This document shows, one piece after another, positions 24,388 through 37,000 of a stretch of DNA of 64,000 bases. Within the stretch, counting starts at the first letter, position 1, and every line of letters starts with the position of its first letter. The translations under genes were made by a program, and so were the position numbers. This DNA is from Megalobrama amblycephala (lineage: Eukaryota > Chordata > Actinopteri > Cypriniformes > Xenocyprididae). The DNA is taken from positions 23,713,142 through 23,777,141 of the forward strand of contig NC_063054.1 of the NCBI RefSeq assembly GCF_018812025.1, read 5' to 3'. The notes below the pieces were generated by a model that made no database searches, was not told the origin of the DNA, and was given only the letters and a program-made list of their open reading frames with translations.

Positions 24388-25723
24388 ATTTTACACTAAC
24401 AAAAGATTCCTCTTGACTCAGGTTGATGACCTCATCATCAGCTTCAGGCTTCCACTGTTACTGACTACAGAATTTTTTTTTTTGTCTTCATAGTCATGTT
24501 CTCCTTATATTTAAATTCTTACAATTTTAAAGTACTTTATAGATGTGGTTATTTTACATAATATTTTGCCAAAGTATTAATACAAATAGTAAATCATTTC
24601 ATAGTAAACATTTTATAATACAGTATGCAATAAAATAAAACAGGAAAAATTAAATACAGTAAAACTGCCAGGAATGGTAATAAATAATATAATTTTTAAT
24701 TCATTAAATTTTAAATTACATTTTCATTTACATTCATTATATTATTTATTATTATAATAAATAGTAAATAAACCTATATACCACATATAATAAACAAAAA
24801 AATACAAAACTAATAATAAAATTGAAAACAAAAGGCATTAAAGAGATGCTCCAACTGAAAATGATAATTCTCTCATTATTTACTTACAGACACAAAGATT
24901 TTTAGAAAAATAATGCACTTAAATATTGACGCGTACACACAAGTGACCATCACTTCTTAAGGCCAGAACACACCAAGCCGACGGTCGGCCGTCGGGCAGT
25001 TCACTCTTAGCCCAGTGATTGCTGAAGTTGCTGGTCAGTCATTAAAACGAGGTAGACAAAGTTATAAATGTGAGAAACTAATGTGTTGTAACTGTTTGTC
25101 TAAATTATTCTCTTGAGTGTTGTTTGATTGTGTCATTAAGACTGACCTTGAAAAAAGAAAACAATCTTTCTAGCTAACCTGCAATTATATGTGGATTTAT
25201 GTGCATGTGCTCTTGTGCTTAATCTCTAACTTCTTTGCTGCAGTGTCATTAATTCTGTTTTCCTCAAAGTTCGAAGGATTTGTTATCACGCCATGACACT
25301 TATTTATGGATCAAATAAAGTTTCAACCTAGCAAAAACGGAAGACCTTGACTTTCTCTCCTCACTCCACATTGCCTAACTGCAGATTGAAAATGCAGAAT
25401 ATTTGTATTAGTTTTAGCAGAGTATCAGTGACAGCTGTGTTTGTGTTCAGTGAGAGCTGACCTCAGTAAACTGAACAAACACTCTGAACAGATTCAGTGC
25501 TGGCGGAAGGTCTCTTCGTACCTACCACACACTCTAGGATAAATCAGACAAATGCTTTTAAGATCAGTCCAACAAACCCACAGGATAGGCTTTGAGGGAA
25601 AAAAGAGGAAAAATCAATAGGGATTACGTTAATAAGCACCAAAAGCAATGAATGACAAATGGGGGAGGATAGAAGTTTATGAGAGGACAGAGAAATTTAG
25701 AGAAGGGCAAGATAAGAGAGGAA

Positions 25724-26795
25724 CAGTGTTGGGGTTAATGCATTACAATTAACACAAGTTACATAATAAGATTACTTTTTCTTGTAACTAGTAAAGTAAT
25801 GCATTGCTTTTAAATTTACAACAAAATATCTGAGTTACTTTTTCAAACAAGTAATGGAATTAACTGTCACCTCTCCTGTCCCCGTGTTGAGATAAATTGG
25901 GAGTAAGATGCAGCGGTGTTGTGTGCGCTGTGTAAACATGAAGGTTATTGTAGTTCTAGCCTAAATGTGAGAAAACATTTACTCATCTCACTTGCACAAA
26001 AACAGATTCAGTATTCCACAAAATGAATAAGAACCGTGAAATGCAAACTTAGAGTATTACGCAAACCTACTTTATGTACTATACACAAATATACTTTATG
26101 TATTTAATCTCACTTTTATTGGTTTACACATTAACCAATGTCTGTGCTGCTGACCTTTGATGATCCAATTTAGCTATACCAATAAGCAAAAATGACTTTA
26201 GTTAAACATTACATTTTTGTTTGTTGGTTTGTTTTGTTTTATTGCTGAAGTAAGAGTGTTGAACTTTTTTCACCTGGTTTAATTGAGCTGCACCCTCTAT
26301 TGTCCAGGTGTGAATTTGCATTTCCTTCAGCCTGAGGATTATTTAGGGAGTAACGCAATATTGTAATGCATTAAGTCGCGGTCACTCTAGACTTTGAACA
26401 TGCAAAATTTCTTCGGATGCTGTAACAGTCATGATATGACGTCACTGTCTACAGCGTCTTTTTTATAAACACGAATTCAACATATAACTTAAAGTAATAC
26501 ATTCAAAATGTAAAAATATAGAAACTACTCGACTTTACTGCAAAAATATCATTCTTTTAATTCAGCCAAGAGGTCATGCCATGACAAATCGATCTTCTAC
26601 TGGTCGCACGTGTTCACGTGATGCGAATTCGCAGGTTCACCAAACTTGAACTTTGGAACGCAGCGAAATGCGAAATTTTTTCGTACAAGCTTGCGTTTCC
26701 GGTCTGACACATTTGCATGCGTTTGAATGGAAGTCAATGGAACGAAAAGTGCAGTGTGACCGCACCTTTACTTTTAAAAGTAACCCCCAATACTG
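25724..26795. mobile_element. hAT-like repeat (CAGTG...ACTG ends) with a nested element
   Basis: The left end is CAGTGTTGGGGTTA and the complemented right end CAGTATTGGGGGTTA. The interior is rich in TTACTTTT and TAATGCATTA words. It is interrupted at 26374-26767 by another element. No clean 8-bp duplication was found, so the outer boundaries are approximate. Confidence 0.55.
26374..26767. mobile_element. 394-bp element with TTA duplication, nested
   Basis: TTA flanks both sides (26371-26373, 26768-26770). The ends GCGGTCAC...ACTTT and (complemented) GCGGTCACACTGCACTTT match at about 17 of 22 positions. Removing it restores TAATGCATTACTTTTAAAAG in the host repeat. A 3-bp TWA duplication is typical of PIF/Harbinger elements; that class is inference. 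Confidence 0.62.
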
Positions 26796-29052
26796 AAGAT
26801 GAGTATTAAAATAAATTAAAGTCTAAATTAAAGTTGAATTGACATTAATATGAATGTCATTAGTCAAATCACATATTTGATTAGTGACCTAAAATAGTAC
26901 TGAATCCTAAATGCTGCTTATTTTATAACATTTAACTTTTTACATAAGAATTTTTTTTTTTAATACAAAGTTGAATTGAAAAATTAACGTAATTTCACAA
27001 GTTTGCATATTTGATTAATGGCATAAAATAGTGCTGAACCCTGAATGCTAATTTATTTTAAATCATTATTTTTGTTTTAAAATTTTCCAAAATATTAAAA
27101 CATGTCCATGTTTAAATAAATAATAAAAGATTTTCGATGTGCTCTCACACTTTTGGACCTCACTGTATGATAGTCCATTTTGAGTTTTCTCATGTGATGA
27201 TTTTCACCTTTCACAATTGCGGGAAATGGTTTGAGAAAGCATACGTGTGTGCGTGTGAAGGGGGAGGGATATAACAGCTCCATTACACATACACACACAT
27301 AATGTGGGTGAGTGTGGATCTGTTGGATGCAGAGAGCCCAGACCAAGTGTGAAAAGTGTGAGAAATCCAAGCACTCTGATTGGCTGTTCATCAACTTCAC
27401 CCTGGAATCTCATGAATAGATTTCTTACACTTGGCGAACATGCCTCACGCCTGAATGCGGGAAATAAACTTTTGTGCAATTGTCATACATTTGCCATTTC
27501 TCTTAAAGTGACTAGCCATGAGGTATATCACACAATACGCATACATAAACACACACGCAGATAGACAGCCTGAAATGACTGTAATCCTGCAGCGACAGAC
27601 CGAGATGTTGAGCCGTCTGTTATGTGAGAACAGAACAATAGCGCGTTAATTACTGCAGCCGCCATCAGCTACATAATCCTGATACCGTACACGTGCCAGA
27701 CAGCATGGAAACAGCGAGTCTGGAATACACACAAATGCACGTGCAGAGAGAATAGGCTCGAGAGGAAGAGGCCGGATATGGGCCGTATGCAGAGAAAAGC
27801 CTCACTGTTTGAATTTGGCAGTGAGTAAAAGAGAGCAGCACACACATGTTTCCTCTTTCAGATTCACTTGTTACACATAAAAACATTTTAACATCCAAAT
27901 ATAAGTGAGTAAAGATCAAGAAAGGCCTAGAAGTATGAGTTTGGCTTGCTGTGGGGGTGATTGGGATATTTTAGGGGGGAGGGGTGTTCAATGCATTACC
28001 TCCTCTAGTTCAGTAATCATTTGCAACCCCATTCAGGTCCAAATTCACCCACCCTTCGTCCCCCCTTCCATTCAGATCCCTCTACACCCCCTCATAATGA
28101 AAAGAATCAGGGTCATGGTGTGTGTGTGTGTGTGGGTGTGTGTGTGTGTAGACAATGAGGCAGATTGTGTGTGTGTGATCTATATTCCAGTGGTCTAGAT
28201 TCAGTGGCTGTGTGCTAACACGGCAAGCCGGCTTATCAGTGGGAGACCTGCTCCTTCTGTCTTCCAGCGAAGACCGAGACTGATGCGCACATATGTGAAT
28301 GACGAATGTATGAACACACATGCCTGGTTGTGTGACAGATGAATTTTATTGCTCAGAGGTTCTTCTTTTTAGAGCTCTGGTGACTTATCTAGATGTTTCT
28401 GCTAAAATGTCTTAGGAGAAATGAAAATGAACATATTCAAGACTGTTGACGGGGACTTGTTGTCTTACCTATTTGTTTATGTATTAGAGTAGAAACAAAA
28501 ACTTTGGGATCTGAGCATTTGAGACTATTGAGATATCTTTGACTCTGGAGACACAGAGCGTTTTTTTTTTTCATAGAAAAAAAAAAATCTGAAATTTTAG
28601 CAAAACTCAATTTCGGCTAATTGTGGCCTAGGAGAAACAATTGAGAGATTAAAGAGATCTCATTTGCGATTTCTGTTTCCTATGAGCTTGTATTAGGGAA
28701 GAAGCAGGGCGGATACTTCGGATGAGCTGATCATACAGGAGAACTCCTTGGTAACCGAAGCACAGATGAACAGAGGGGCATATACTACACCCCTCCCTCC
28801 AAGCCCCAGGGAGTGAGTGTGTGTGTGTAAGGGAGGAGGAGGTGTTTCCCAGGGTTGGGTTGAGGGTGTGTGTATGTGTAGGAGGGGCTCATTGTGGAGG
28901 CGATAAGCGTTGATCAAATGGGGAGAGGCACATACTGACTTGTTGGCAAAAGGACACAGGCTTGTCGGCACACTACTCGTCCAGCGCTCCCGTGTACTGG
29001 GAGGCCGTGACAATTCTACACAGGGTCCACCTGCCTCGCACACTCTGGAATA

Positions 29053-29107
29053 ATGGTGTTCATCGGGACTTCGCTCAAGTCGGTCATAAAATACTTCAAA
29101 CGGAAGG
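29053..29107 (+). CDS. nhsl1: nhsl1 exon 1, short isoform
   Basis: ATG at 29053 has A at -3 and G at +4. It encodes [18 protein letters not shown] plus one base, followed by the donor GTGAGA. Mammalian NHSL1 has a short alternative N-terminus of the same style (MVVFI..., then a basic, hydrophobic stretch), which supports both the start and the gene assignment. The peptide is short, amphipathic and basic, so membrane contact is conceivable but unproven. The 5' UTR lies in the preceding GC-richer stretch (about 28900-29052). Confidence 0.88.
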
Positions 29108-32100
29108 GTGAGAATTCTTTGGCCACGTTTTTTTCAGTGCTGATGGAGATCAGACGGGTTTCTAGTTGGTTTTCTGAACTTGTTTAAATAACTGCGATTT
29201 ATTAATCTCTCAGCTAGTGGTTTATTTTAATTTTTAGGGATTTCATCGAATGTGTCAGATTGTGTGTAGGTCTTAAGTTACAGGTGTTTAAGTTCAGAGT
29301 TCATGTAGAGCTGTAAATCTGTATTTCAACATGGACAGATGAGTCATTTCCTGTACACGTAATAGACAAACCTGTCAACACCTTGATGCTGCTTATGATG
29401 ACCAGAGAATGACCTTGTTATGCACAAAAGTGGTCGTATGCATGTTTTTTTATATCTACACTATTTTCAAATGTTTACGTTAGATATGCACAGTATATTA
29501 GTACTTTATTAGTTTAAAATCTCTATTGGTCGACATTTAATGTGCATGCTCAATTGACCCTTCGCAAAGACCCGCCGCCCTTAGTTACTGTTGCTTTGTC
29601 CAATAAGCCATGGCGACATTTTTCACATAGAGTGAAAAATACATCGCGGAGTAAAGAGGACATTGACCACGCGTCGACAGACAAGACAAAGCAGGTTACT
29701 TATGATATTAAACAAAGTCCCAGCTTTCAAATTGTGTAATTTTTAAAGAAATTCGAACAATAAAAGCCATTTTGTGGCTCTTTAATGTGTCGTGACCATG
29801 GTCGTGACAGATCACTGTAGCGCCTCAGTTCAAGCGGCTCGTGAACTGATCATCTCTTCCTAGTTAATTAATAGCATCAAATAAACATGAGAATGAATGT
29901 TGTTTCAAACGCAGAAAGATGTCAGTACACACCATTTTTCAAGTTCAAGTCCACCGAGGTTAAACTTCTAACTCCTGACTGCTTTGTCGGATAAAATGGC
30001 GGATTCAGCGTTATGATTGGTTAGATCGCTTGTCAATCAAACTCCCGGCGAAGGTTCAATTCGCTACTACTTTTACATTTAAATTACTTAGCCCTCATCT
30101 CATTTTCACTTAAAGTTATTCTTTAATAACACTAATATTTTAATAACATTGTTAAATATAATTTTTTAACAGATCCCAAAATTTTGAATTGAATATTACT
30201 TTTTAATTTCATTTAATTACTTTTTAATATTTTTTTTTTTTAATTTTTAGATAAAGTAGTATAGATTTTGTTGTATAGAAAATTAGAAATAGTAATATTA
30301 AAAAATAAGAAAAAATAGAAAAGAATATTACAACTTTATTAAATATTTGAAGAATATTGTAATATTTAATATTTTAAAATATTTGATTGCCTTAACTGTA
30401 CTAATCAGAATTTATTATCAACACTTCAACATTTAAATAATGTATATGATGTTTTTAAATAATGTTGATTTGCTCTTGAACCATATACTGGTTGATCTAC
30501 TAAAACCTGTAGTTCATTACCATAAAATGCCTTAATTAGCTAAATTAAATGGCAAGCCTTAAAAAACATAATCCAATGTTAATAATAATGTTTAATAAAT
30601 ATTTTTGTTTGAGTACGGAGCACAATAAACAAATTAATAAAATGATAATAAATTAAAGTTGTGATTCATTTTTAATTATGATCATTTATCTTCTGAGCTG
30701 AAATTTGGTGGATGAGCTCATCCATATTCCAGTGCTACACGTGTTGGTAACTGCAAAGTGTGTGTGTGTGTGTTTTATGTGGGTACGAGCAGGACCAGAG
30801 GGATTATGGGAGTTTTGAATAGGCTGATTCTGAGTGCTGAGCTCAGGCTGATGTGGAGATTGATGTTGGGCACAATGCAGGTTTTTGTTCCTGCTGCCGC
30901 TCTCCTCACTCCCCAAGAGCACACAGACAGGTTTAATGGGTTGGGGACTGGGCTATCTGGGTGCGAGTGTGTGTGTGTGTGTATTGCCCATTCTAGAATA
31001 ATCTGATATTTATTGTAGGCACTTCAAAGGGCTTGCTCACTTTTATCTCTCCTACTGAGTACTAAGGTTGTTTAATGCTTTTTGTGCATCTGATTTTGTC
31101 GTCCTCTTGTTTGAAATGAACAAAGTGCTTCAGTATCTTTTTTTTGCAGTGATGTGTTCAGGAACTACACTACGTTCCAATTCTATTGAATTCTGTTTGC
31201 GTAGATTCCGTGTTGGTCTTGTTATGTGACAGCGTCAGCTGGTTGGTAGATTATTGACCTGTTTAGTTGTCACCATACCAATGAAGCCATGATCACATAA
31301 CATTTAGGTACTAACCCTAGGCAAAAGCAAAAATTCAATAAAAACTCAATGTTTCCAATATTTCCGACTGTGGACACTTTCTAGGGACACATCTGTGATT
31401 CAATTTTTGTTCAAAGTATTTAATAATACACAGCAAAAAGCTAAAGCCCTCTGCACTTTGAAGCTTGATGTTTTGGTTGCACTCACAGACTTTAAGCAGT
31501 TCATTTATTTCCTAAACAGAGAGATTCAGCAATGAATCAGTGTCGTTCAGTTTACAAACGACTGTATTTGTAACATGTTTTTCTACAGTACTAAATGCCC
31601 TCTGAATCCTCTCATGTGTTTGACTGCTTTGTCCCGCCTGATGTCTGCACATTCACAGATGATACCTTTGAGGAGAAAGTGTATCTTTGAAGCCCAGCAC
31701 TGGTTTGAACAATAAGTTCAAAGACCCAGTGTTGTGGTTAATAAACAGAGAAAAACCTGGAGAGGGAATGAAAATACATGCTTTCACACTTGGATTGATT
31801 GACTTCAGTTCTTCCCCCTGCCCACAGTCTTCATATTGTACTTTTGGATCCAAACAACTGTATTTTAGCATCATCAGTGTCTCTTTTTATTTATTTTGAA
31901 ATTCAAATTGAAAATGTCTTTTTTTTAAAATGTCTCGCAATGACTTGGCCTGAGTTTATACCTGAAGCTATGCACAGAAGCCCTTGATAGATTAATTTGC
32001 AGTCACACATCAGTATGTGTTAGTCTCTCTGAAGAGCGACTAAGAAATCACTTCTATATTGAAAGTCCTGATGCCTCATAAATGAACACAATGACCTCCC

Positions 32101-34049
32101 GTGGGCTCTGCTTGTCAGTCTGGCAGATATCACATGATGGGCCATCACGGCCTAATGGCCCAGTGCCACCTGTGGACAGAGTTCCTCGCACCTGTGAGAA
32201 AACCCCCACCCCTGCTCCTCTACTTTCCCTTCCTCTCACGTTATAACGACCAGCCTGTTGTTTTTGTTTGTTTGCTGTCGGGACAGCTGGGGGTTCCAGC
32301 TCCAGGGGTCTTTCCTTCAAGATTCTCCTTTACCTCATGGCCCATTTGCACCTCTGTTGGGTAGTACTGATCTTCCTGTTCACTTTGGGTCACTCATTGG
32401 TTCTAGTTTTTAGGGTTCACTCAGTTAAAAGTGTAGCAAAAGTTTAAAACAAAAATGAAAGCCTTTTGGCTCTGTTTTGACTCACTGTGAGTCCACAAAT
32501 GGACACATTTGGTCTCTATTACTTGCATTTGGTATACATGTTCTTTGCGTTGAGTTCCATGAGTTTTGCTAAAATAAACGGCTGCATTTAGGTAATTTTA
32601 AATGTTTATTATGGCATATTAATAATTTTAAGTGTCTTTGTGTTTATTTTTAGCTGTATCTAATCTGGATGAAGAGAAAAAGTGGACTGTGCACTACACG
32701 GCTCCATGGCACCAGCAGGAGAACGTCTTTCTGCCAGGCTCCAGACCAGCCTGCGTGGAAGACCTGCACCGCCAGGCCAAAGTTAACTTGAAAACAGCTC
32801 TCAGAGGTACGAGCCGCACACCTTTATACACCAGATTCAACTTCAAACCTGCTGCAGTTCTCATGACATCAGCACTGTTATGGGAACAAACACATCGAGC
32901 AGCAGGTGAACGTGCCCATGATGTCACTCGTTGTTCTGAAGTTCACACTGGACACCTGTGAAACGGCCTGTTAGTGACATCCTGGGGTCGACTTAACAGT
33001 TCAGCTCAGAGCGGTACAGATCAAGGTTCAATTAGCAGATTCTGGCCTGAAAGTTAATTGTAACCCAAGACTGATCTAACAGTGCAGGTGGCTGATGTGA
33101 AGCCTGATTAATTATATAGGCACAGGTGTGTAGGTCATATTACTCTAATAGAAACTTCAGGCCTTCAGATGGCAGAGAGGAAGACTAGAGGACATGAGGA
33201 AAGGTAGAGCTGTACCATCAAACACTTTTCCCCAATGTTGTTTATACTTCCCACTCACTTGTTATGTCTTTTCTTTTCTGGCAGTCTCTCTTTGATCAGG
33301 AAAAAACTCTTAGTGATTAAACACTTATATTCTGCCAAGACAAATAACACTAGGCACATGTAGATCAGAGGAAGTTCACAGGTGTCTTGAATGTTTTTTT
33401 ATGACAAGTTAAAAAGCGTTTGTAAACCTGCTTGTCTCTTTAAAGTCTTGGCTGACAAATAAGTGTTGAAGGAAACTGTAAAGGATTAGCAAACAGAATA
33501 AATAGCGGTTTTGGAGAATTAGAGGAAGACATTTTAACAGTCTGGCTGTTTTTGTCATTTTGCACTTTGTTAAATATTTTTCTATATCAGTTTAATATGC
33601 AAAGACAGCCATAAGTAAGCCACTCATTTGATTTCTCCAAAAGTGTAAACACTATGACTCTGTGATGCTATCAAAACGTTGCTCTGTTTGAGCATCTTTT
33701 CATCTTTTTTTTTTTTTTTTTTTTTTTGACCAATGGCGGATGAGGGAATAGTTTGGGAAGACTTTGCAAAACAAATCAATATTTTTGCAATTCAGTTTGT
33801 TGCCCTTAGTGGCATAGAAATTACACACTTAAGCTATTTAATGGAGTGCATCGCACAGCTGCAGTGCAGTGTCATAAAACCAGGAAATAATGACAGACAT
33901 GCAGCAGATGAGCTTTTTTTGTCAGCAGAGAGACTACTGGATTCAGCTGACTGAATGACTGAAGGGACTGTGGGATGTGTGCCAAGGGAATGGAGCTGCC
34001 ATCTGCAACAGTTAGCTTAGAAAGCCAGCATGATGCAGTCTGCAGACTG

Positions 34050-34088
<39 letters not shown>

Positions 34089-37000
34089 GAGCAGAACAGG
34101 TCTTTTACTCTTTTCTAATCTCTAGTTCTCTCTCATCCAGAATACTTTTCTTGTAAAGGTGCTAAACATAAAATTTAATTGAATTATTTTATTATTAGCT
34201 GGATCATACAATTTGCATAATTTGTCATTTTCATAAAGACCCACAAATGGTCTGTTCTCTCTCAAACCACAAGAGGGAGCTAAATAAACACTGTCTGCTT
34301 CTATGCTTCAACTCATGTTTGAAAGTTCCTTAGAACTTCTTTTCATCCTGATCTTGATATGTCTGCTCTGTTCCCACAGAATGTGATAAGCTGAGGAAAG
34401 ATGGTTTCCGCAGCTCACAGTACTACTCACAGGGGCCCACCTTCTCAGGCTCCTCAAACTCGCAACACGAGGATGAGGACATCGAAGGTGATGACGCTGA
34501 TAAAAAGGTAGGCCTATTTAACAAAATATCAGAGACCACATGTAGACCATATTTAGCTTTTTTTAAATTGTTTTTCTGGTTATTGGTTTTGACTTGATGT
34601 TTGAAACAGATTGAATAATCTTTAATAATAAAAAATATATATATATTAAATATAATCATTACCCTTTTTATTATTATTACGCATTTTATATATAGTTTAA
34701 AAATACTCTATCCTAGTTCCTACTTTTTTCCTATACTCTTTTTTTTCTGTATAGTTTTTTAAATGTACTAAAACATTTTTGATGCCTGACTTTTTTTCTT
34801 TCTTTTTTTTTTCCTTTTTGAAACATTAATTCATGTAGTTATTCAAGGAATTATTTTGTTAGTATATATTTACAGTATTTCCCACCATATTTATTATTGG
34901 CCACAAAAGAATGATCTGTTATCAAATCAGATTTGAAAGCTGACTGTGTAGCAGCCTGTAGGAATTGGCTGCCCTCTGCTGGAGAGTGTCTGTCTGCATA
35001 TGGCTTCTGGGTACTGAATCACAGCCTCCCACATGTGCCTCTGTGGAGTTCCCGCCTCAGTTCTTCAGTATCTCTGCTGGCTTCATTAATGTTGTCAGCC
35101 ATGTGTGGCCCCATTATGAAAGCTGCTGAACCCCGGGAGACTGACAATCTAATGAAACTATTACTCACAGTGTGTTAAAATAGTTATATTTATATAGATA
35201 TTGCATTCTAGATAGCGGCTGTTTAGCGTATAAGCATTGAAAACAAGTTTTCAAAGAAAAGGGCTTTTACTGAATTAATTCGATAGGACAATCATAAACG
35301 TTTTAGCAAGAAATCATGCGGTTTTGTTTATAGCACAGCATACCCTTGCCCTCATTCTCCCTCGTTTCTTTATTGCTCCTCATCACACTGCGTTCAGGGG
35401 CCCTGGAAAGGTCAGACCCAGTAAAAGCAAAGATTCGGGGGTCCTTTTGTCCTCCTTCTGCCCCTGGCCCACCCTAAGGGATCCCATGCCCTTTTAACCT
35501 CCTTCACCACCCTAGACCTGCTTTCCCAGCCCACTGGAATGAGGATAACTCGGGTTACAGTGCTGGACTCTGTTCCTCTTTCTTTTTAATTTCTTTTCTT
35601 TTCTTGTTATTTCTTTCTCTTGCTTTTTGTTATATCATTGAAAAGCAATTTTTCTTTTCAAGATGTTATTTCCATGGCTAAAGATCATGAAACATAAAAA
35701 TTCTTTGCTGCTTGTAAAAGTTTTTGGTGCTTTGTTTTATTTTTGGTTTAAAATGTATAGAAAAAGGAAATAATATTCATTCAATTATTTTATTGGAGCA
35801 AGCTAAAGTAACAATATTCAAACAATAGATTAAACAATATTGAAGGTTTAATCAAGGCAAGCATAACATTGGAATACATTTGTTTATGGTTTAATGGACA
35901 GTTTATAACAATTTAAAGAGCTCTGGGGTTACAAAGAAAAAATACTGGAGAAAGTTTATTATTTTAAGGAGAACAAAGTATTCTTACATTGTCTTTTTAT
36001 GTGCATATCAAGGTTAGCTGTCATTCAAGCATATTTAATAATACATATTAACTGCTGTTCCATTGTAGAATTGGTCATTAAAATGTGATGTATTCTTCAT
36101 ACTCTTTATTGTACACTGAAAGTCATTCCACTCTGACTGAGGCAGGACAGCTAATAACATGTTGAATCATAAAACAAGACCTCAGGCAGCTGTGAATAGG
36201 TTTTTGGCTATTGTCAGTGACCTGGATGGATAATTAAATGTATTGTAGTGATTTAACTACAGTTGGTTTGTTTGGGAGGCTGAGGGAGGCCCAGGTGTTG
36301 GATTGAAACTTCAGATGGTCCTCTTGTAACTCTGCAAACAGCGTTCTCATTTCAGAATCACAATGCATGAGCAGAGTTTTAACGCCTCACTGGTTTCCCC
36401 CCTCTCTCTGCTCCCTTTCTCTATTCTTTCTCTGAGTTTCTCAGTATGTTTGTGTGTGTGTGTGTGGTTTGATAGTCAGTTGCCTGTGAAGCCACTCTGT
36501 ACACTCCTGAAGCTCCAATAAGTTGGTGCACACAACCCTTAACCCTTGACTAAATCTAAAGAGAAATAAGGGGTGTAGGAGCTCTTAGTCTGGATATTAA
36601 CTCCTAGTCTCAAAAATTTCGTTTTTTCTGTTGACTTTTCTCTATAAGCCCCCGTAGTCATGAAACTCACTGCATTTTCACCTCTTTTTAGTCCACAGCA
36701 TCTTCAGGAGAGGAAGAGAAAGACTCCTGCCAAATGAGAGCACAAAATTCCACACAGGAGGAGGGGGTTGAGGTTGATGGACAAATGTCACGGTCTAAAG
36801 CCCCGCCCCTGCCCACTCCAGAAGAGAAGATGAGGCAGCAGGCTCAGGCTGTTCTCACGGATATTGTCCCCATCGATGTCACAGGTAGAAAATATATCCC
36901 ATCAGCTGTTAGTCAAACATGCCAGCACTGCAGAAACGTTAAAAAAAAAGTGTCACTTCTATGTTGTGTCTCCAATCAGTCTACAATTCATATAGTCGGT

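Larger units (their letters stand above)
8743..29052. other. nhsl1: large non-coding interval between the two candidate nhsl1 first exons
   Basis: Apart from the mobile elements and motifs listed, no exon was recognised. If the 7999 exon is real, this is the body of its 24-kb first intron. Stretches 8743-9843, 15700-20560 and 27200-29050 are relatively low in transposons and contain TAATTA-type homeodomain words (for example 15998-16010 and 16275-16305). They are candidates for conserved regulatory DNA that cannot be tested here. Confidence 0.55.

Noticed and set aside
24216..24493. Cys-Val repeat open frames
   Set aside because: Products of the (TG)42 microsatellite.
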